Shown here: piece after piece, positions 1 to 13,440 of the stretch | Layout: each line of letters opens with the position of its first letter | Numbering within the stretch: position 1 is the first letter of the stretch | Notes under the pieces: model-generated | What the model saw: only the letters and a program-made list of their open reading frames with translations | What the model was told of the DNA's origin: nothing | The model's database searches: none | Source of the DNA: Zhengitettix transpicula | Lineage: Eukaryota > Arthropoda > Insecta > Orthoptera > Tetrigidae | DNA: 64,000 nucleotides | NCBI GenBank assembly: GCA_037074705.1 | Contig: JAYJMR010000055.1 | Location: forward strand, 62,001 to 126,000 | Direction of reading: 5' to 3' | Position numbers and translations under genes: made by a program

Positions 1-60
1 TTTATTATGAAATAAGACTTTGTTATTTAAAGATTCTTGGTTGGTGAAATTCCAAACTTG

Positions 61-217
61 TCGTCGAAACGTCGAAATATTGGGATATATTAATTAATAT
101 TAATAGATTAAGATTTTAGAAGTGCTGGTTTGAGTAATTTTTATAAAGAACGAGTCATTTATTATGAAATAAGACTTTGTTATTTGAAGATTCTTGGTTG
201 GTGAAATTCCAAACTTG
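61..217 (+). repeat. Reference satellite monomer (157 bp)
   Basis: Chosen register for describing the unit. From the start it holds: TCG followed by two direct copies of CGTCGAAA (monomer bases about 3-18); a block-diagnostic trinucleotide around base 21 (GGG here; ACG, TCA or GCG elsewhere); the palindrome ATATTAATTAATAT (about 27-40); the diagnostic AATGG/AATAG; GTGCAGG or GTGCTGG (about 62-68); GAGTAA or GACTAA; TTTTATAAAG (about 79-88); ACGAGTC, ACGTGTC or ACGAATC (about 90-96); the most variable stretch TTTGAAGATTC / TTTTTAGTTTC / TTTATAGTTTC (about 122-133); and finally TTGGTTGGTGAAATTCC leading to AAACTTG. The length is close to one nucleosome repeat. No protein-coding potential is visible. 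Confidence 0.95.
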
Positions 218-559
218 TCGTCGAAACGTCGAAATATTACGATATATTAATAAATATTAATGGATTAAGATTTTAGAAGTGCTGGTTTGAGTAATTTTTA
301 TAAAGAACGAGTCATTTATTATGAAATAAGACTTTGTTATTTGAAGATTCTTGGTTGGTGAAACTCCAAACTTGTCGTCGAAACGTCGAAATATTACGAT
401 ATATTAATTAATATTAATGGATTAAGATTTTAGAAGTGCAGGTTTGAGTAATTTTTATAAAGAACGAGTCATTTATTATGAAATAAGACTTTGTTATTTG
501 AAGATTCTTGGTTGGTGAAATTCCAAACTTGTCGTCGAAACGTCGAAATATTACGATAT

Positions 560-1280
560 ATTAATTAATATTAATGGATTAAGATTTTAGAAGTGCTGGT
601 TTGAGAAATTTTTATAAAGAACGAGTCATTTATTAAGAAATAAGACTTTGTTATTTGAAGATTCTTGGTTGGTGAAATTCCAAACTTGTCGTCGAAACGT
701 CGAAATATTACGATATATTAATTAATATTAATGGATTAAGATTTTAGAAGTGCAGGTTTGAGTAATTTTTATAAAGAACGAGTCATTTATTATGAAATAA
801 GACTTTGTTATTTGAAGATTCTTGGTTGGTGAAATTCCAAACTTGTCGTCGAAACGTCGAAATATTGGATATATTAATTAATATTAATGAATTAAGATTT
901 TAGAAGTGCAGGTTTGAGTAATTTTTATAAAGAACGAGTCATTTATTATGAAATAAGACTTTGTTATTTGAAGATTCTTGGTTGGTGAAATTCCAAACTT
1001 GTCGTCGAAACGTCGAAATATTACGATATATTAATTAATATTAATGGAAAAAGATTTTAGACGTGCAGGTTTGAGTAATTTTTATAAAGAACGAGTCATT
1101 TATTATGAAATAAGACTTTGATATTTGAAGATTCCATGTTGGTGAAATTCCAAACTTGTCGTCGAAACGTCGAAATATTACGATATATTAATTAATATTA
1201 ATGGATTAAGATTTTAGAAGTGCAGGTTTGAGTAATTTTTATAAAGAACGAGTCATTTATTATGAAATAAGACTTTGTTA
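560..1280 (+). repeat. Older duplicated segment, first copy (partner about 3.14 kb away)
   Basis: Shares rare private variants with 3700-4418: TTGAGAAATT at 601 and 3741 (3140 bp apart), AATGAATTAAG at about 885 and 4027, TTTTAGACGTG near 1056 and 4193, and ATTCCATGTTGG at 1131 and 4269 (3138 bp apart). The spacing is 20 monomers less small indels. Substitutions and indels between the copies show it is older than the central HORs. Confidence 0.75.
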
Positions 1281-3699
1281 TTTGAAGATTCTTGGTTGGT
1301 GAAATTCCAAACTTGTCGTCGAAACGTCGAAATATTACGATATATTAATTAATATTAATAGATTAAGATTTTAGAAGTGCAGGTTTGAGTAATTTTTATA
1401 AAGAACGAGTCATTTATTATGAAATAAGACTTTGTTATTTGAAGATTCCTTGGTTGGTGAAATTCCAAACTTGTCGTCGAAACGTCGAAATATTACGATA
1501 TATTAATTAATATTAATGGATTAAGATTTTAGAAGTGCAGGTTTGAGTAATTTTTATAAAGAACGAGTCATTTATTATGAAATAAGACTTTGTTATTTGA
1601 AGATTCTTGGTTGGTGAAATTCCAAACTTGTCGTCGAAACGTCGAAATATTACGATATATTAATTAATATTAATGGATTAAGATTTTAGAAGTGCAGGTT
1701 TGAGTAATTTTTATAAAGAACGAGTCATTTATTATGAAATAAGACTTTGTTATTTTTAGTTTCTTGGTTTGTGAAATTCCAAACTTGTCGTCGAAGCGTC
1801 GAAATATTACGATATATTAATTAATATTAATGGATTAAGATTTTAGAAGTGCAGGTTTGAGTAATTTTTATAAAGAACGAGTCATTTATTATAAAATAAG
1901 ACTTTGTTATTTGAAGATTCTTGGTTGGTGAAATTCCAAACTTGTCGTCGAAACGTCGAAATATTGGGATATATTAATTAATATAATGAATTAAGATTTT
2001 AGAAGTGCTGGTTTGAGTAATTTTTATAAAGAACGAGTCATTTATTATGAAATAAGACTTTGTTATTTGAAGATTCTTGGTTGGTGAAATTCCAATCTTG
2101 TCGTCGAAACGTCGAAATATTGGGATATATTAATTATTATTAATAGATTAAGATTTTAGAAGTGCTGGTTTGAGTAATTTTTATAAAGAAGGAGTCATTT
2201 ATTATGAAATAAGACTTTGTTATTTGAAGATTCTTGGTTGGTGAAATTCCAAACTTGTCGTCGAAACGTCGAAATATTACGATATATTAATTAATATTAA
2301 TGGATTAAGATTTTAGAAGTGCAGGTTTGAGTAATTTTTATAAAGAACGAGTCATTTATTATGAAATAAGACTTTGTTATTTGAAGATTCTTGGTTGGTG
2401 AAATTCCAAACTTGTCGTCGAAACGTCGAAATATTACGATATATTAATTAATATTAATGGATTAAGATTTTAGAAGTGCAGGTTTGAGTAATTTTTATAA
2501 AGAACGAGTCATTTATTATGAAATAAGACTTTGTTATTTGAAGATTCTTGGTTGGTGAAATTCAAACTTGTCGTCGAAACGTCGAAATATTGGGATATAT
2601 TAATTAATATTAATAGATTAATATTTTAGAAGTGCAGGTTTGAGTACTTTTTATAAAGAACGAGTCATTTATTATGAAATAAGACTTTGTTATTTAAAGA
2701 TTCTTGGTTGGTGAAATTCCAAACTTGTCGTCGAAACGTCGAAATATTGGGATATATTAATTAATATTAATAGATTAAGATTTTAGAAGTGCTGGTTTGA
2801 GTAATTTTTTATAAAGAACGAGTCATTTATTATGAAATAAGACTTTGTTATTTGAAGATTCTTGGTTGGTGAAATTCCAAACTTGTCGTCGAAACGTCGA
2901 AATATTACGATATATTAATTAATATTAATGAATTAAGATTTTAGAAGTGCAGGTTTTGAGTAATTTTTATAAAGAACGAGTCATTTATTATGAAATAAGA
3001 CTTTGTTATTTGAAGATTCTTGGTTGGTGAAATTCCAAACTTGTCGTCGAAACGTCGAAATATTACGATATATTAATTAATATTAATGGATTAAGATTTT
3101 AGAAGTGCTGGTTTGAGTAATTTTTATAAAGAACGAGTCATTTATTATGAAATAAGACTTTGTTATTTGAAGATTCTTGGTTGGTGAAATTCCAAACTTG
3201 TCGTCGAAACGTCGAAATATTACGATATATTAATTAATATTAATGGATTAAGATTTTAGAAGTGCTGGTTTGAGTAATTTTTATAAAGAACGAGTCATTT
3301 ATTATGAAATAAGACTTTGTTATTTGAAGATTCTTGGTTGGTGAAATTCCAAACTTGTCGTCGAAACGTCGAAATATTACGATATATTAATTAATATTAA
3401 TGGATTAAGATTTTAGAAGTGCAGGTTTGAGTAATTTTTATAAAGAACGAGTCATTTATTATGAAATAAGACTTTGTTATTTGAAGATTCTTGGTTGGTG
3501 AAATTCCAAACTTGTCGTCGAAACGTCGAAATATTGGGATATATTAATTAATGTTAATAGATTAAGATTTTAGAAGTGCTGGTTTGAGTAATTTTTATAA
3601 AGAACGAGTCATTTATTATGAAATAAGACTTTGTTATTTGAAGATTCTTGGTTGGTGAAATTCCAAACTTGTCGTCGAAACGTCGAAATATTACGATAT

Positions 3700-4418
3700 A
3701 TTAATTAATATTAATGGATTAAGATTTTAGAAGTGCTGGTTTGAGAAATTTTTATAAAGAACGAGTCATTTATTATGAAATAAGACTTTGTTATTTGAAG
3801 ATTCTTGGTTGGTGAAATTCCAAACTTGTCGTCGAAACGTCGAAATATTACGATATATTAATTAATATTAATGGATTAAGATTTTAGAAGTGCAGGTTTG
3901 AGTAATTTTTATAAAGAACGAGTCATTTATTATGAAATAAGACTTTGTTATTTGAAGATTCTTGGTTGGTGAAATTCCAAACTTGTCGTCGAAACGTCGA
4001 AATATTGGGATATATTAATTAATATTAATGAATTAAGATTTTAGAAGTGCAGGTTTGAGTAATTTTTATAAAGAACGAGTCATTTATTATGAAATAAGAC
4101 TTTGTTATTTGAAGATTCTTGGTTGGTGAAATTCCAAACTTGTCGTCGAAACGTCGAAATATTACGATATATTAATTAATATTAATGAAAGATTTTAGAC
4201 GTGCAGGTTTGAGTAATTTTTATAAAGAACGAGTCATTTATTATGAAATAAGACTTTATTATTTGAAGATTCCATGTTGGTGAAATTCCAAACTTGTCGT
4301 CGAAACGTCGAAATATTACGATATATTAATTAATATTAATGGATTAAGATTTTAGAAGTGCAGGTTTGAGTAATTTTTATAAAGAACGAGTCATTTATTA
4401 TGAAATAAGACTTTGTTA
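3700..4418 (+). repeat. Older duplicated segment, second copy
   Basis: Partner of 560-1280, matched by the same private variants. Similarity ends where this copy reads TTTAAAGATTC (about 4420) against TTTGAAGATTC in the first copy. Confidence 0.75.
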
Positions 4419-4629
4419 TTTAAAGATTCTTGGTTGGTGAAGTCCAAACTTGTCGTCGAAACGTCGAAATATTAGGATATATTAATTAATATTAATGGAT
4501 TAAGATTTTAGAAGTGCAGGTTTGAGTAATTTTTATAAAGAACGAGTCATTTATTATGAAATAAGACTTTGTTATTTGAAGATTCTTGGTTGGTGAAATT
4601 CCAAACTTGTCGTCGAAACGTCGAAATAT

Positions 4630-7600
4630 TGGGATATATTAATTAATATTAATTGTTTAAGATTTTAGAAGTGCTGGTTTGAGTAATTTTTATAAAGAAC
4701 GAGTCATTTATTATGAAATAAGACTTTGTTATTTGAAGATTCTTGTTTGGTGAAATTCCAAACTTGTCGTCGAAACGTCGAAATATTACGATATATTAAT
4801 TAATATTAATGGATTAAGATTTTAGAAGTGCAGGTTTGAGTAATTTTTATAAAGAACGAGTCATTTATTATGAAATAAGACTTTGTTATTTGAAGATTCT
4901 TGGTTGGTGAAATTCCAAACTTGTCGTCGAAACGTCGAAATATTACGATATATTAATTAATATTAATGGATTAAGATTTTAGAAGTGCAGGTTTGAGTAA
5001 TTTTTATAAAGAACGAGTCATTTATTATGAAATAAGACTTTGTTATTTGAAGATTCTTGGTTGGTGAAATTCCAAACTTGTCGTCGAAACGTCGAAATAT
5101 TACGATATATTAATTAATATTAATGGATTAAGATTTTAGAAGTGCAGGTTTGAGTAATTTTTATAAAGAACGAGTCATTTATTATGAAATAAGACTTTGT
5201 TATTTGAAGATTCTTGGTTGGTGAAATTCCAAACTTGTCTTCGAAACGTCGAAATATTGGGATATATTAATTAATATTAATTGTTTAAGATTTTAGAAGT
5301 GCTGGTTTGAGTAATTTTTATAAAGAACGAGTCATTTATTATGAAATAAGACTTTGTTATTTGAAGATTCTTGGTTGGTGAAATTCCAAACTTGTCGTCG
5401 AAACGTCGAAATATTGGGATATATTAATTAATATTAATTGTTTAAGATTTTAGAAGTGCTGGTTTGAGTAATTTTTATAAAGAACGAGTCATTTATTATG
5501 AAATAAGACTTTGTTATTTGAAGATTCTTGGTTGGTGAAATTCCAAACTTGTCGTCGAAACGTCGAAATTTTACGATATATTAATTAATATTAATTGTTT
5601 AAGATTTTAGAAGTGCTGGTTTGAGTAATTTTTATAAAGAACGTATCATTTATTATGAAATAAGACTTTGTTATTTGAAGATTCTTGGTTGGTGAAATTC
5701 CAATCTTGTCGTCGAAACGTCGAAATATTACGATATATTAATTAGTATTAATAGATTAAGATTTTAGAAGTGCTGGTTTGAGTAATTTTTATAAAGAACG
5801 TATCATTTATTATGAAATAAGACTTTGTTATTTGAAGATTCTTGGTTGGTGAAATTCCAAACTTGTCGTCGAAACGTCGAAATATTACGATATATTAATT
5901 AATATTAATGGATTAAGATTTTAGAAGTGCAGGTTTGAGTAATTTTTATAAAGAACGAGTCATTTATTATGAAATAAGACTTTGTTATTTGAAGATTCTT
6001 GGTTGGTGAAATTCCAAACTTGTCGTCGAAACGTCGAAATATTACGATATATTAATTAATATAAATGGATTAAGATTTTAGAAGTGCAGGTTTGAGTAAT
6101 TTTTATAAAGAACGAGTCATTTATTATGAAATAAGTCTTTGTTATTTGAAGATTCTTGGTTGGTGAAATTCCAAACTTGTCGTCGAAACGTCGAAATATT
6201 GGGATATATTAATTAATATTAATAGTTTAAGATTTTAGAAGTTCTGGTTTGAGTAATTTTTATAAAGAACGAGTCATTTATTATGAAATAAGACTTTGTT
6301 ATTTGAAGATTCTTGGTTGGTGAAATTCCAAACTTGTCGTCGAAACGACGAAATATTACGATATATTAATTAATATTAATGGATTAAGATTTTAGAAGTG
6401 CAGGTTTGAGTAATTTTTTTAAAGAACGAGTCATTTATTATGAAATAAGACTTTGTTATTTGAAGATTCTTGGTTGGTGAAATTCCAAACTTGTCGTCGA
6501 AACGTCGAAATATTACGATATATTAATTAATATTAATGGATTAAGATTTTAGAAGTGCAGGTTTGAGTAATTTTTATAAAGAACGAGTCATTTATTATGA
6601 AATAAGACTTTGTTATTTGAAGATTCTTGGTTGGTGAAATTCCAAACTTGTCGTCGAAACGTCGAAATATTGCGATATATTAATTAATATTAATGGATTA
6701 AGATTTTAGAAGTGCAGGTTTGAGTAATTTTTATAAATAACGAGTCATTTATTATGAAATAAGACTTTGTTATTTGAAGATTCTTGGTTGGTGAAATTCC
6801 AAACTTGTCGTCGAAACGTCGAAATATTGGGATATATTAATTAATATTAATTGTTTAATATTTTAGAAGTGCTGGTTTGAGTAATTTTTATAAAGAACGA
6901 GTCATTTATTATGAAATAAGACTTTGTTATTTGAAGATTCTTGGTTGGTGAAATTCCAAACTTGTCGTCGAAACGTCGAAATTTTACGATATATTAATTA
7001 ATATTAATTGTTTAAGATTTTAGAAGTGCTGGTTTGAGTAATTTTTATAAAGAACGAGTCATTTATTATGAAATAAGACTTTGTTATTTGAAGATTCTTG
7101 GTTGGTGAAATTCCAAACTTGTCGTCGAAACGTCGAAATATTACGATATATTAATTAATATTAATGGATTAAGATTTTAGAAGTGCAGGTTTGAGTAATT
7201 TTTATAAAGAACGAGTCATTTATTATGAAATAAGACTTTGTTATTTGAAGATTCTTGGTTGGTGAAATTCCAAACTTGTCGTCGAAACGTCGAAATATTA
7301 CGATATATTAATTAATATTAATGGATTAAGATTTTAGAAGTGCAGGTTTGAGTAATTTTTATAAAGAACGAGTCATTTATTATGAAATAAGACTTTGTTA
7401 TTTGAAGATTCTTGGTTGGTGAAATTCCAAACTTGTCGTCGAAACGTCGAAATATTGGGATATATTAATTAATATTAATAGATTAAGATTTTAGAAGTGC
7501 TGGTTTGAGTAATTTTTATATAGAACGAGTCATTTATTATGAAATAAGACTTTGTTATTTGAAGATTCTTGGTTGGTGAAATTCCAAACTTGTCGTCGAA

Positions 7601-9330
7601 ACGTCGAAATATTACGATATATTAATTAATATTAATGGATTAAGATTTTAGAAGTGCAGGTTTGACTAATTTTTATAAAGAACGAGTCATTTATTATGAA
7701 ATAAGACTTTGTTATTTGAAGATTCTTGGTTGGTGAAATTCCAAACTTGTCGTCGAAACGTCGAAATATTACGATATATTAATTAATATTAATTGTTTAA
7801 GATTTTAGAAGTGCTGGTTTGAGTAATTTTTATAAAGAACGAGTCATTTATTATGAAATAAGACTTTGTTATTTGAAGATTCTTGGTTGGTGAAATTCCA
7901 AACTTGTCGTCGAAACGTCGAAATATTACGATATATTAATTAATATTAATGGATTACGTTTTTAGAAGTGCAGGTTTGAGTAATTTTTATAAAGAACGAG
8001 TCATTTATTATGAAATAAGACTTTGTTATTTGAAGATTCTTGGTTGGTGAAATTCCAAACTTGTCGTCGAAACGTCGAAATATTGGGATATATTAATTAA
8101 TATTAATTGTTTAAGATTTTAGAAGTGCTGGTTTGAGTAATTTTTATAAAGAACGAGTCATTTATTATGAAATAAGACTTTGTTATTTGAAGATTCTTGG
8201 TTGGTGAAATTCCAAACTTGTCGTCGAAACGTCGAAATATTGGGATATATTAATTAATATTAATTGTTTAAGATTTTAGAAGTGCTGGTTTGAGTAATTT
8301 TTATAAAGAACGAGTCATTTATTATGAAATAAGACTTTGTTATTTGAAGATTCTTGGTTGGTGAAATTCCAAACTTGTCGTCGAAACGTCGAAATTTTAC
8401 GATATATTAATTAATATTAATTGTTTAAGATTTTAGAAGTGCTGGTTTGAGTAATTTTTATAAAGAACGAGTCATTTATTATGAAATAAGACTTTGTTAT
8501 TTGAAGATTCTTGGTTGGTGAAATTCCAAACTTGTCGTCGAAACGTCGAAATATTACGATATATTAATTAATATTAATGGATTAAGATTTTAGAAGTGCT
8601 GGTTTGAGTAATTTTTATAAAGAACGAGTCATTTATATTGAAATAAGACTTTGTTATTTGAAGATTCTTGGTTGGTGAAATTCCAAACTTGTCGTCAAAA
8701 CGTCGAAATATTACGATATATTAATTAATATTAATGGATTAAGATTTTAGAAGTGCAGGTTTGAGTAATTTTTATAAAGAACGAGTCATTTATTATGAAA
8801 TAAGACTTTGTTATTTGAAGATTCTTGGTTGGTGAAATTCCAAACTTATCGTCGAAACGTCGAAATATTGGGATATATTAATTAATATTAATAGATTAAG
8901 ATTTTAGAAGTGCTGATTTGAGTAATTTTTATAAAGAACGAGTCATTTATTATGAAATAAGACTTTGTTATTTGAAGATTCTTGGTTGGTGAAATTCCAA
9001 ACTTGTCGTCGAAACGTCGAAATATTACGATATATTAATTAATATTAATGGATTAAGATTTTAGAAGTGCAGGTTTGAGTAATTTTTATACAGAACGTAT
9101 CATTTATTATGAAATAAGACTTTGTTATTTGAAGATTCTTGGTTGGTGAAATTCCAAACTTGTCGTCGAAACGTCGAAATATTACGATATATTAATTAAT
9201 ATTAATAGATTAAGATTTTAGAAGTGCAGGTTTGACTAATTTTTAAAAAGAACGAGTCATTTATTATGAAATAAGACTTTGTTATTTGAAGATTCTTGGT
9301 TGGTGATATTCCAAACTTGTCGTCGAAACG
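4630..9330 (+). repeat. Nine-monomer higher-order repeat, about three copies
   Basis: The rare variant CGAAATTTTACG occurs exactly 1413 bp (9 x 157) apart at about 5568, 6981 and 8394, each time followed by a monomer with TTGTTTAAG and preceded by a GGGATA/TTGTTT monomer. Copies two and three also agree in the following monomer types (ACG-GG, ACG-GG, GGG-AG, ACG-GG). Copy one is more divergent. Boundaries are approximate. Confidence 0.7.
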
Positions 9331-12300
9331 TCGAAATATTTTGATATATTAATTAATATTAATAGATTAAGATTTTAGAAGTGCTGGTTTGAGTAATTTT
9401 TATAGAGAACGTATCATTTATAATGAAATAAGACTTTGTTATTTGAAAATTCTTGGTTGGTGAAATTCCAAACTTGTCGTCGAAACGTCGAAATATTACG
9501 ATATATTAATTAGTATTAATAGATTAAGATTTTAGAAGTGCAGGTTTGACTAAATTTTATAAAGAACGAGTCATTTATTATGAAATAAGACTTTGTTATT
9601 TGAAGATTCTTGGTTGGTGAAATTCCAAACTTGTCGTCGAAACGTCGAAATATTACGATATTTTAATTAATATTAATGGATTAAGATTTTAGAAGTGCTG
9701 GTTTGAGTAATTTTTATAAAGAACGAGTCATTTATTATGAAATAAGACTTTGTTATTTGAAGATTCTTGGTTGGTGAAATTCCAAACTTGTCGTCGAAAC
9801 GTCGAAATATAACGATATATTAATTAGTATTAATAGATTAAGATTTTAGAAGTGCTGGTTTGAGTAATTTTTATAAAGAACGTATCATTTATTATGAAAT
9901 AAGACTTTGTTATTTGAAGATTCTTGGTTGGTGAAATTCCAAACTTGTCGTCGAAACGTCGAAATATTACGATATATTAATTAATATTAATGGATTAAGA
10001 TTTTAGAAGTGCTGGTTTGAGTAATTTTTATAAAGAACGTATCATTTATTATGAAATAAGACTTTGTTATTTGAAGATTCTTGGTTGGTGAAATTCCAAA
10101 CTTGTCGTCGAAACGTCGAAATATTACGATATATTAATTAGTATTAATAGATTAAGATTTTAGAAGTGCTGGTTTGAGTAATTTTTATAAAGAACGTATC
10201 ATTTATTATGAAATAAGACTTTGTTATTTGAAGATTCTTGGTTGGTGAAATTCCAAACTTGTCGTCGAAACGTCGAAATATTACGATATATTAATTAGTA
10301 TTAATAGATTAAGATTTTAGAAGTGCAGGTTTGACTAAATTTATAAAGAACGAGTCATTTATTATGAAATAAGACTTTGTTATTTGAAGATTCTTGGTTG
10401 GTGAAATTCCAAACTTGTCGTCGAAACGTCGAAATATTGGGATATATTAATAAATATTAATAGATTAAGATTTTAGAAGTGCTGGTTTGAGTAATTTTTA
10501 TAAAGAATGAGTCATTTATTATGAAATAAGACTTTGTTATTTGAAGATTCTTGGTTGGTGAAATTCCAAACTTGTCGTCGAAACGTCGAAATATTACGAT
10601 ATATTAATTAGTATTAATAGATTAAGATTTTAGAAGTGCAGGTTTGACTAAATTTTATAAAGAACGAGTCATTTATTATGAAATAAGACTTTGTTATTTG
10701 AAGATTCTTGGTTGGTGAAATTCCAAACTTGTCGTCGAAACGTCGAAATATTACGATATATTAATTAATATTAATGGATTAAGATTTTAGAAGTGCAGGT
10801 TTGAGTAATTTTTATAAAGAACGAGTTATTTATTATGAAATAAGACTTTGTTATTTGAAGATTCTTGGTTGGTGAAATTCCAAACTTGTCGTCGAAACGT
10901 CGAAATATTACGATATATTAATTAGTATTAATAGATTAAGATTTTAGAAGTGCAGGTTTGACTAATTTTTATAAAGAACGAGTCATTTATTATGAAATAA
11001 GACTTTGTTATTTGAAGATTCTTGGTTGGTGAAATTCCAAACTTGTCGTCGAAACGTGGAAATATTGGGATATATTAATAAATATTAATAGATTAAGATT
11101 TTAGAAGTGCTGGTTTGAGTAATTTTTATAAAGAATGAGTCATTTATTATGAAATAAGACTTTGTTATTTGAAGATTCTTGGTTGGTGAAATTCCAAACT
11201 TGTCGTCGAAACGTCGAAATATTACGATATATTAATTAGTATTAATAGATTAAGATTTTAGAAGTGCAGGTTTGACTAATTTTTATAAAGAACGAGTCAT
11301 ATATTATGAAATAAGACTTTGTTATTTAAAGATTCTTGGTTGGTGAAATTCCAAACTTGTCGTCGAAACGTCGAAATATTGGGATATATTAATTAATATT
11401 AATAGATTAAGATTTTAGAAGTGCTGGTTTGAGTAATTTTTATAAAGAACGAGTCATTTATTATGAAATAAGACTTTGTTATTAGAAGATTCTTGGTTGG
11501 TGAAATTCCAAACTTGTCGTCGAAACGTCGAAATATTGGGATATATTAATTAGTATTAATAGATTAAGATTTTAGAAGTGCAGGTTTGACTAATTTTTAT
11601 AAAGAACGAGTCATTTATTATGAAATAAGACTTTGTTATTTGAAGATTCTTGGTTGGTGAAATTCCAAACTTGTCGTCGAAACGTCGAAATATTGGGATA
11701 TATTAATTAGTATTAATAGATTAAGATTTTAGAAGTGCAGGTTTGACTAATTTTTATAAAGAACGAGTCATTTATTATGAAATAAGACTTTGTTATTTGA
11801 AGATTCTTGGTTGGTGAAATTCCAAACTTGTCGTCGAAACGTCGAAATATTGGGATATATTAATTAGTATTAATAGATTAAGATTTTAGAAGTGCAGGTT
11901 TGACTAATTTTTATAAAGAACGAGTCATTTATTATGAAATAAGACTTTGTTATTTGAAGATTCTTGGTTGGTGAAATTCCAAACTTGTCGTCGAAACGTT
12001 GATATATTACGATATATTAATTAGTATTAATAGATTAAGATTTTCGAAGTGCTGGTTTGAGTAATTTTTATAAAGAACGAGTCATTTATTATGAAATAAG
12101 ACTTTGTTATTTGAAGATTCTTGGTTGGTGAAATTCCAAACTTGTCTTCGAAACGTCGAAATATTGGGATATATTAATTAATATTAATAGATTAAGATTT
12201 TAGAAGTGCTGGTTTGAGTAATTTTTATAAAGAACGAGTCATTTATTATGAAATAAGACTTTGTTATTTGAAGATTCTTGGTTGGTGAAATTCCAAACTT

Positions 12301-12619
12301 GTCGTCGAAACGTCGAAATATTGGGATATATTAATTAATATTAATAGATTAAGATTTCAGAAGTGCTGGTTTGAGTAATTTTTATAAAGAACGAGTCATA
12401 TATTATGAAAAAAGACTTTGTTATTTGAATATTCTTGGTTGGTGAAATTCCAAACTTGTCGTCGAAACGTCGAAATATTGGGATATATTAATTAGTATTA
12501 ATAGATTAAGATTCTAGAAGTGCAGGTTTGACTAATTTTTATAAAGAACGAGTCATTTATTATGAAATAAGACTTTGTTATTTGAAGATTCTTGGTTGGT
12601 GAAATTCCAAACTTGTCGT

Positions 12620-13440
12620 CGAAACGTCGAAATATTGGGATATATTAATTAATATTAATAGATTAAGATTTTAGAAGTGCTGGTTTGAGTAATTTTTATA
12701 AAGAACGAGTCATATATTATGAAATAAGACTTTGTTATTTGAAGATTCTTGGTTGGTGAAATTCCAAACTTGTCGTCGAAACGTCCAAATATTACGATAT
12801 ATTAATTAGTATTAATAGATTAAGATTTTAGAAGTGCAGGTTTGAGTAATTTTTATAAACAACGAGTCATTTATTATGAAATAAGACTTTGTTATTTGAA
12901 GATTCTTGGTTGGTGAAATTCCAAACTTGTCGTCGAAACGTCGAAATATTGGGATATATTAATTAGTATTAATAGATTAAGATTTCAGAAGTGCTGGTTT
13001 GAGTAATTTTTATAAAGAACGAGTCATATATTATGAAAAAAGACTTTGTTATTTGAAGATTCTTGGTTGGTGAAATTCCAAACTTGTCGTCGAAACGTCG
13101 AAATATTGGGATATATTAATTAGTTTTAATAGATTAAGATTTTAGAAGTGCAGGTTTGACTAATTTATATAAAGAACGAGTCATTTATTATGAAATAAGA
13201 CTTTGTTATTTGAAGATTCTTGGTTGGTGAAATTCCAAACTTGTCGTCGAAACGTCGAAATATTGGGATATATTAATTAATATTAATAGATAAAAATTTC
13301 AGAAGTGCTGGTTTGAGTAATTTTTAAAAGAACGAGTCATATATTATGAAAAAAGACTTTGTTATTTGAAGATTCTTGGTTGGTGAAATTCCAAACTTGT
13401 CGTCGAAACGTCGAAATATTGGGATATATTAATTAGTATT
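12620..13440 (+). repeat. Duplicated segment in block B, first copy
   Basis: Private variants AAACAACGAG (12857) and TAGTTTTAAT (13121) recur 5321 bp downstream (18178 and 18442), together with the same succession of TTTCAG and CATATATT monomers. 5321 bp equals 34 monomers minus 17 bp, matching two 8-bp deletions (13.87 and 16.38 kb) plus a 1-bp deletion lying between. Confidence 0.75.

Larger units (their letters stand above)
1..9330 (+). repeat. Satellite block A (GAAGATTC / ACGAGTC / AATGG subfamily)
   Basis: Monomers mostly share TTTGAAGATTC, ACGAGTCATTTATT, unbroken ATATTAATTAATAT and GAGTAA, with either ATTACGATA followed by AATGG or ATTGGGATA followed by AATAG or TTGTTT. The GTGCAGG/GTGCTGG site is mixed. 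Between about 4.6 and 9.3 kb a TTGTTT variant recurs in a 9-monomer pattern. Isolated foreign variants occur, such as a single TTTTTAGTTTC monomer near 1750 and an AGTATTAAT monomer with ACGTATC near 5640-5750. The same subfamily reappears at 57.7-64 kb. Confidence 0.85.

Noticed and set aside
61..217. CENP-B box in the monomer
   Set aside because: TTCG occurs on the minus strand (TTCGACGTTTCGACGAC), but the required central A and CGGG are absent; no match to NTTCGNNNNANNCGGGN on either strand.
61..217. tRNA-derived Pol III promoter (SINE origin of the monomer)
   Set aside because: GGTTGGTGAAATTCC only loosely resembles a B box (lacks GTTCGA), and no A box lies at the right distance.
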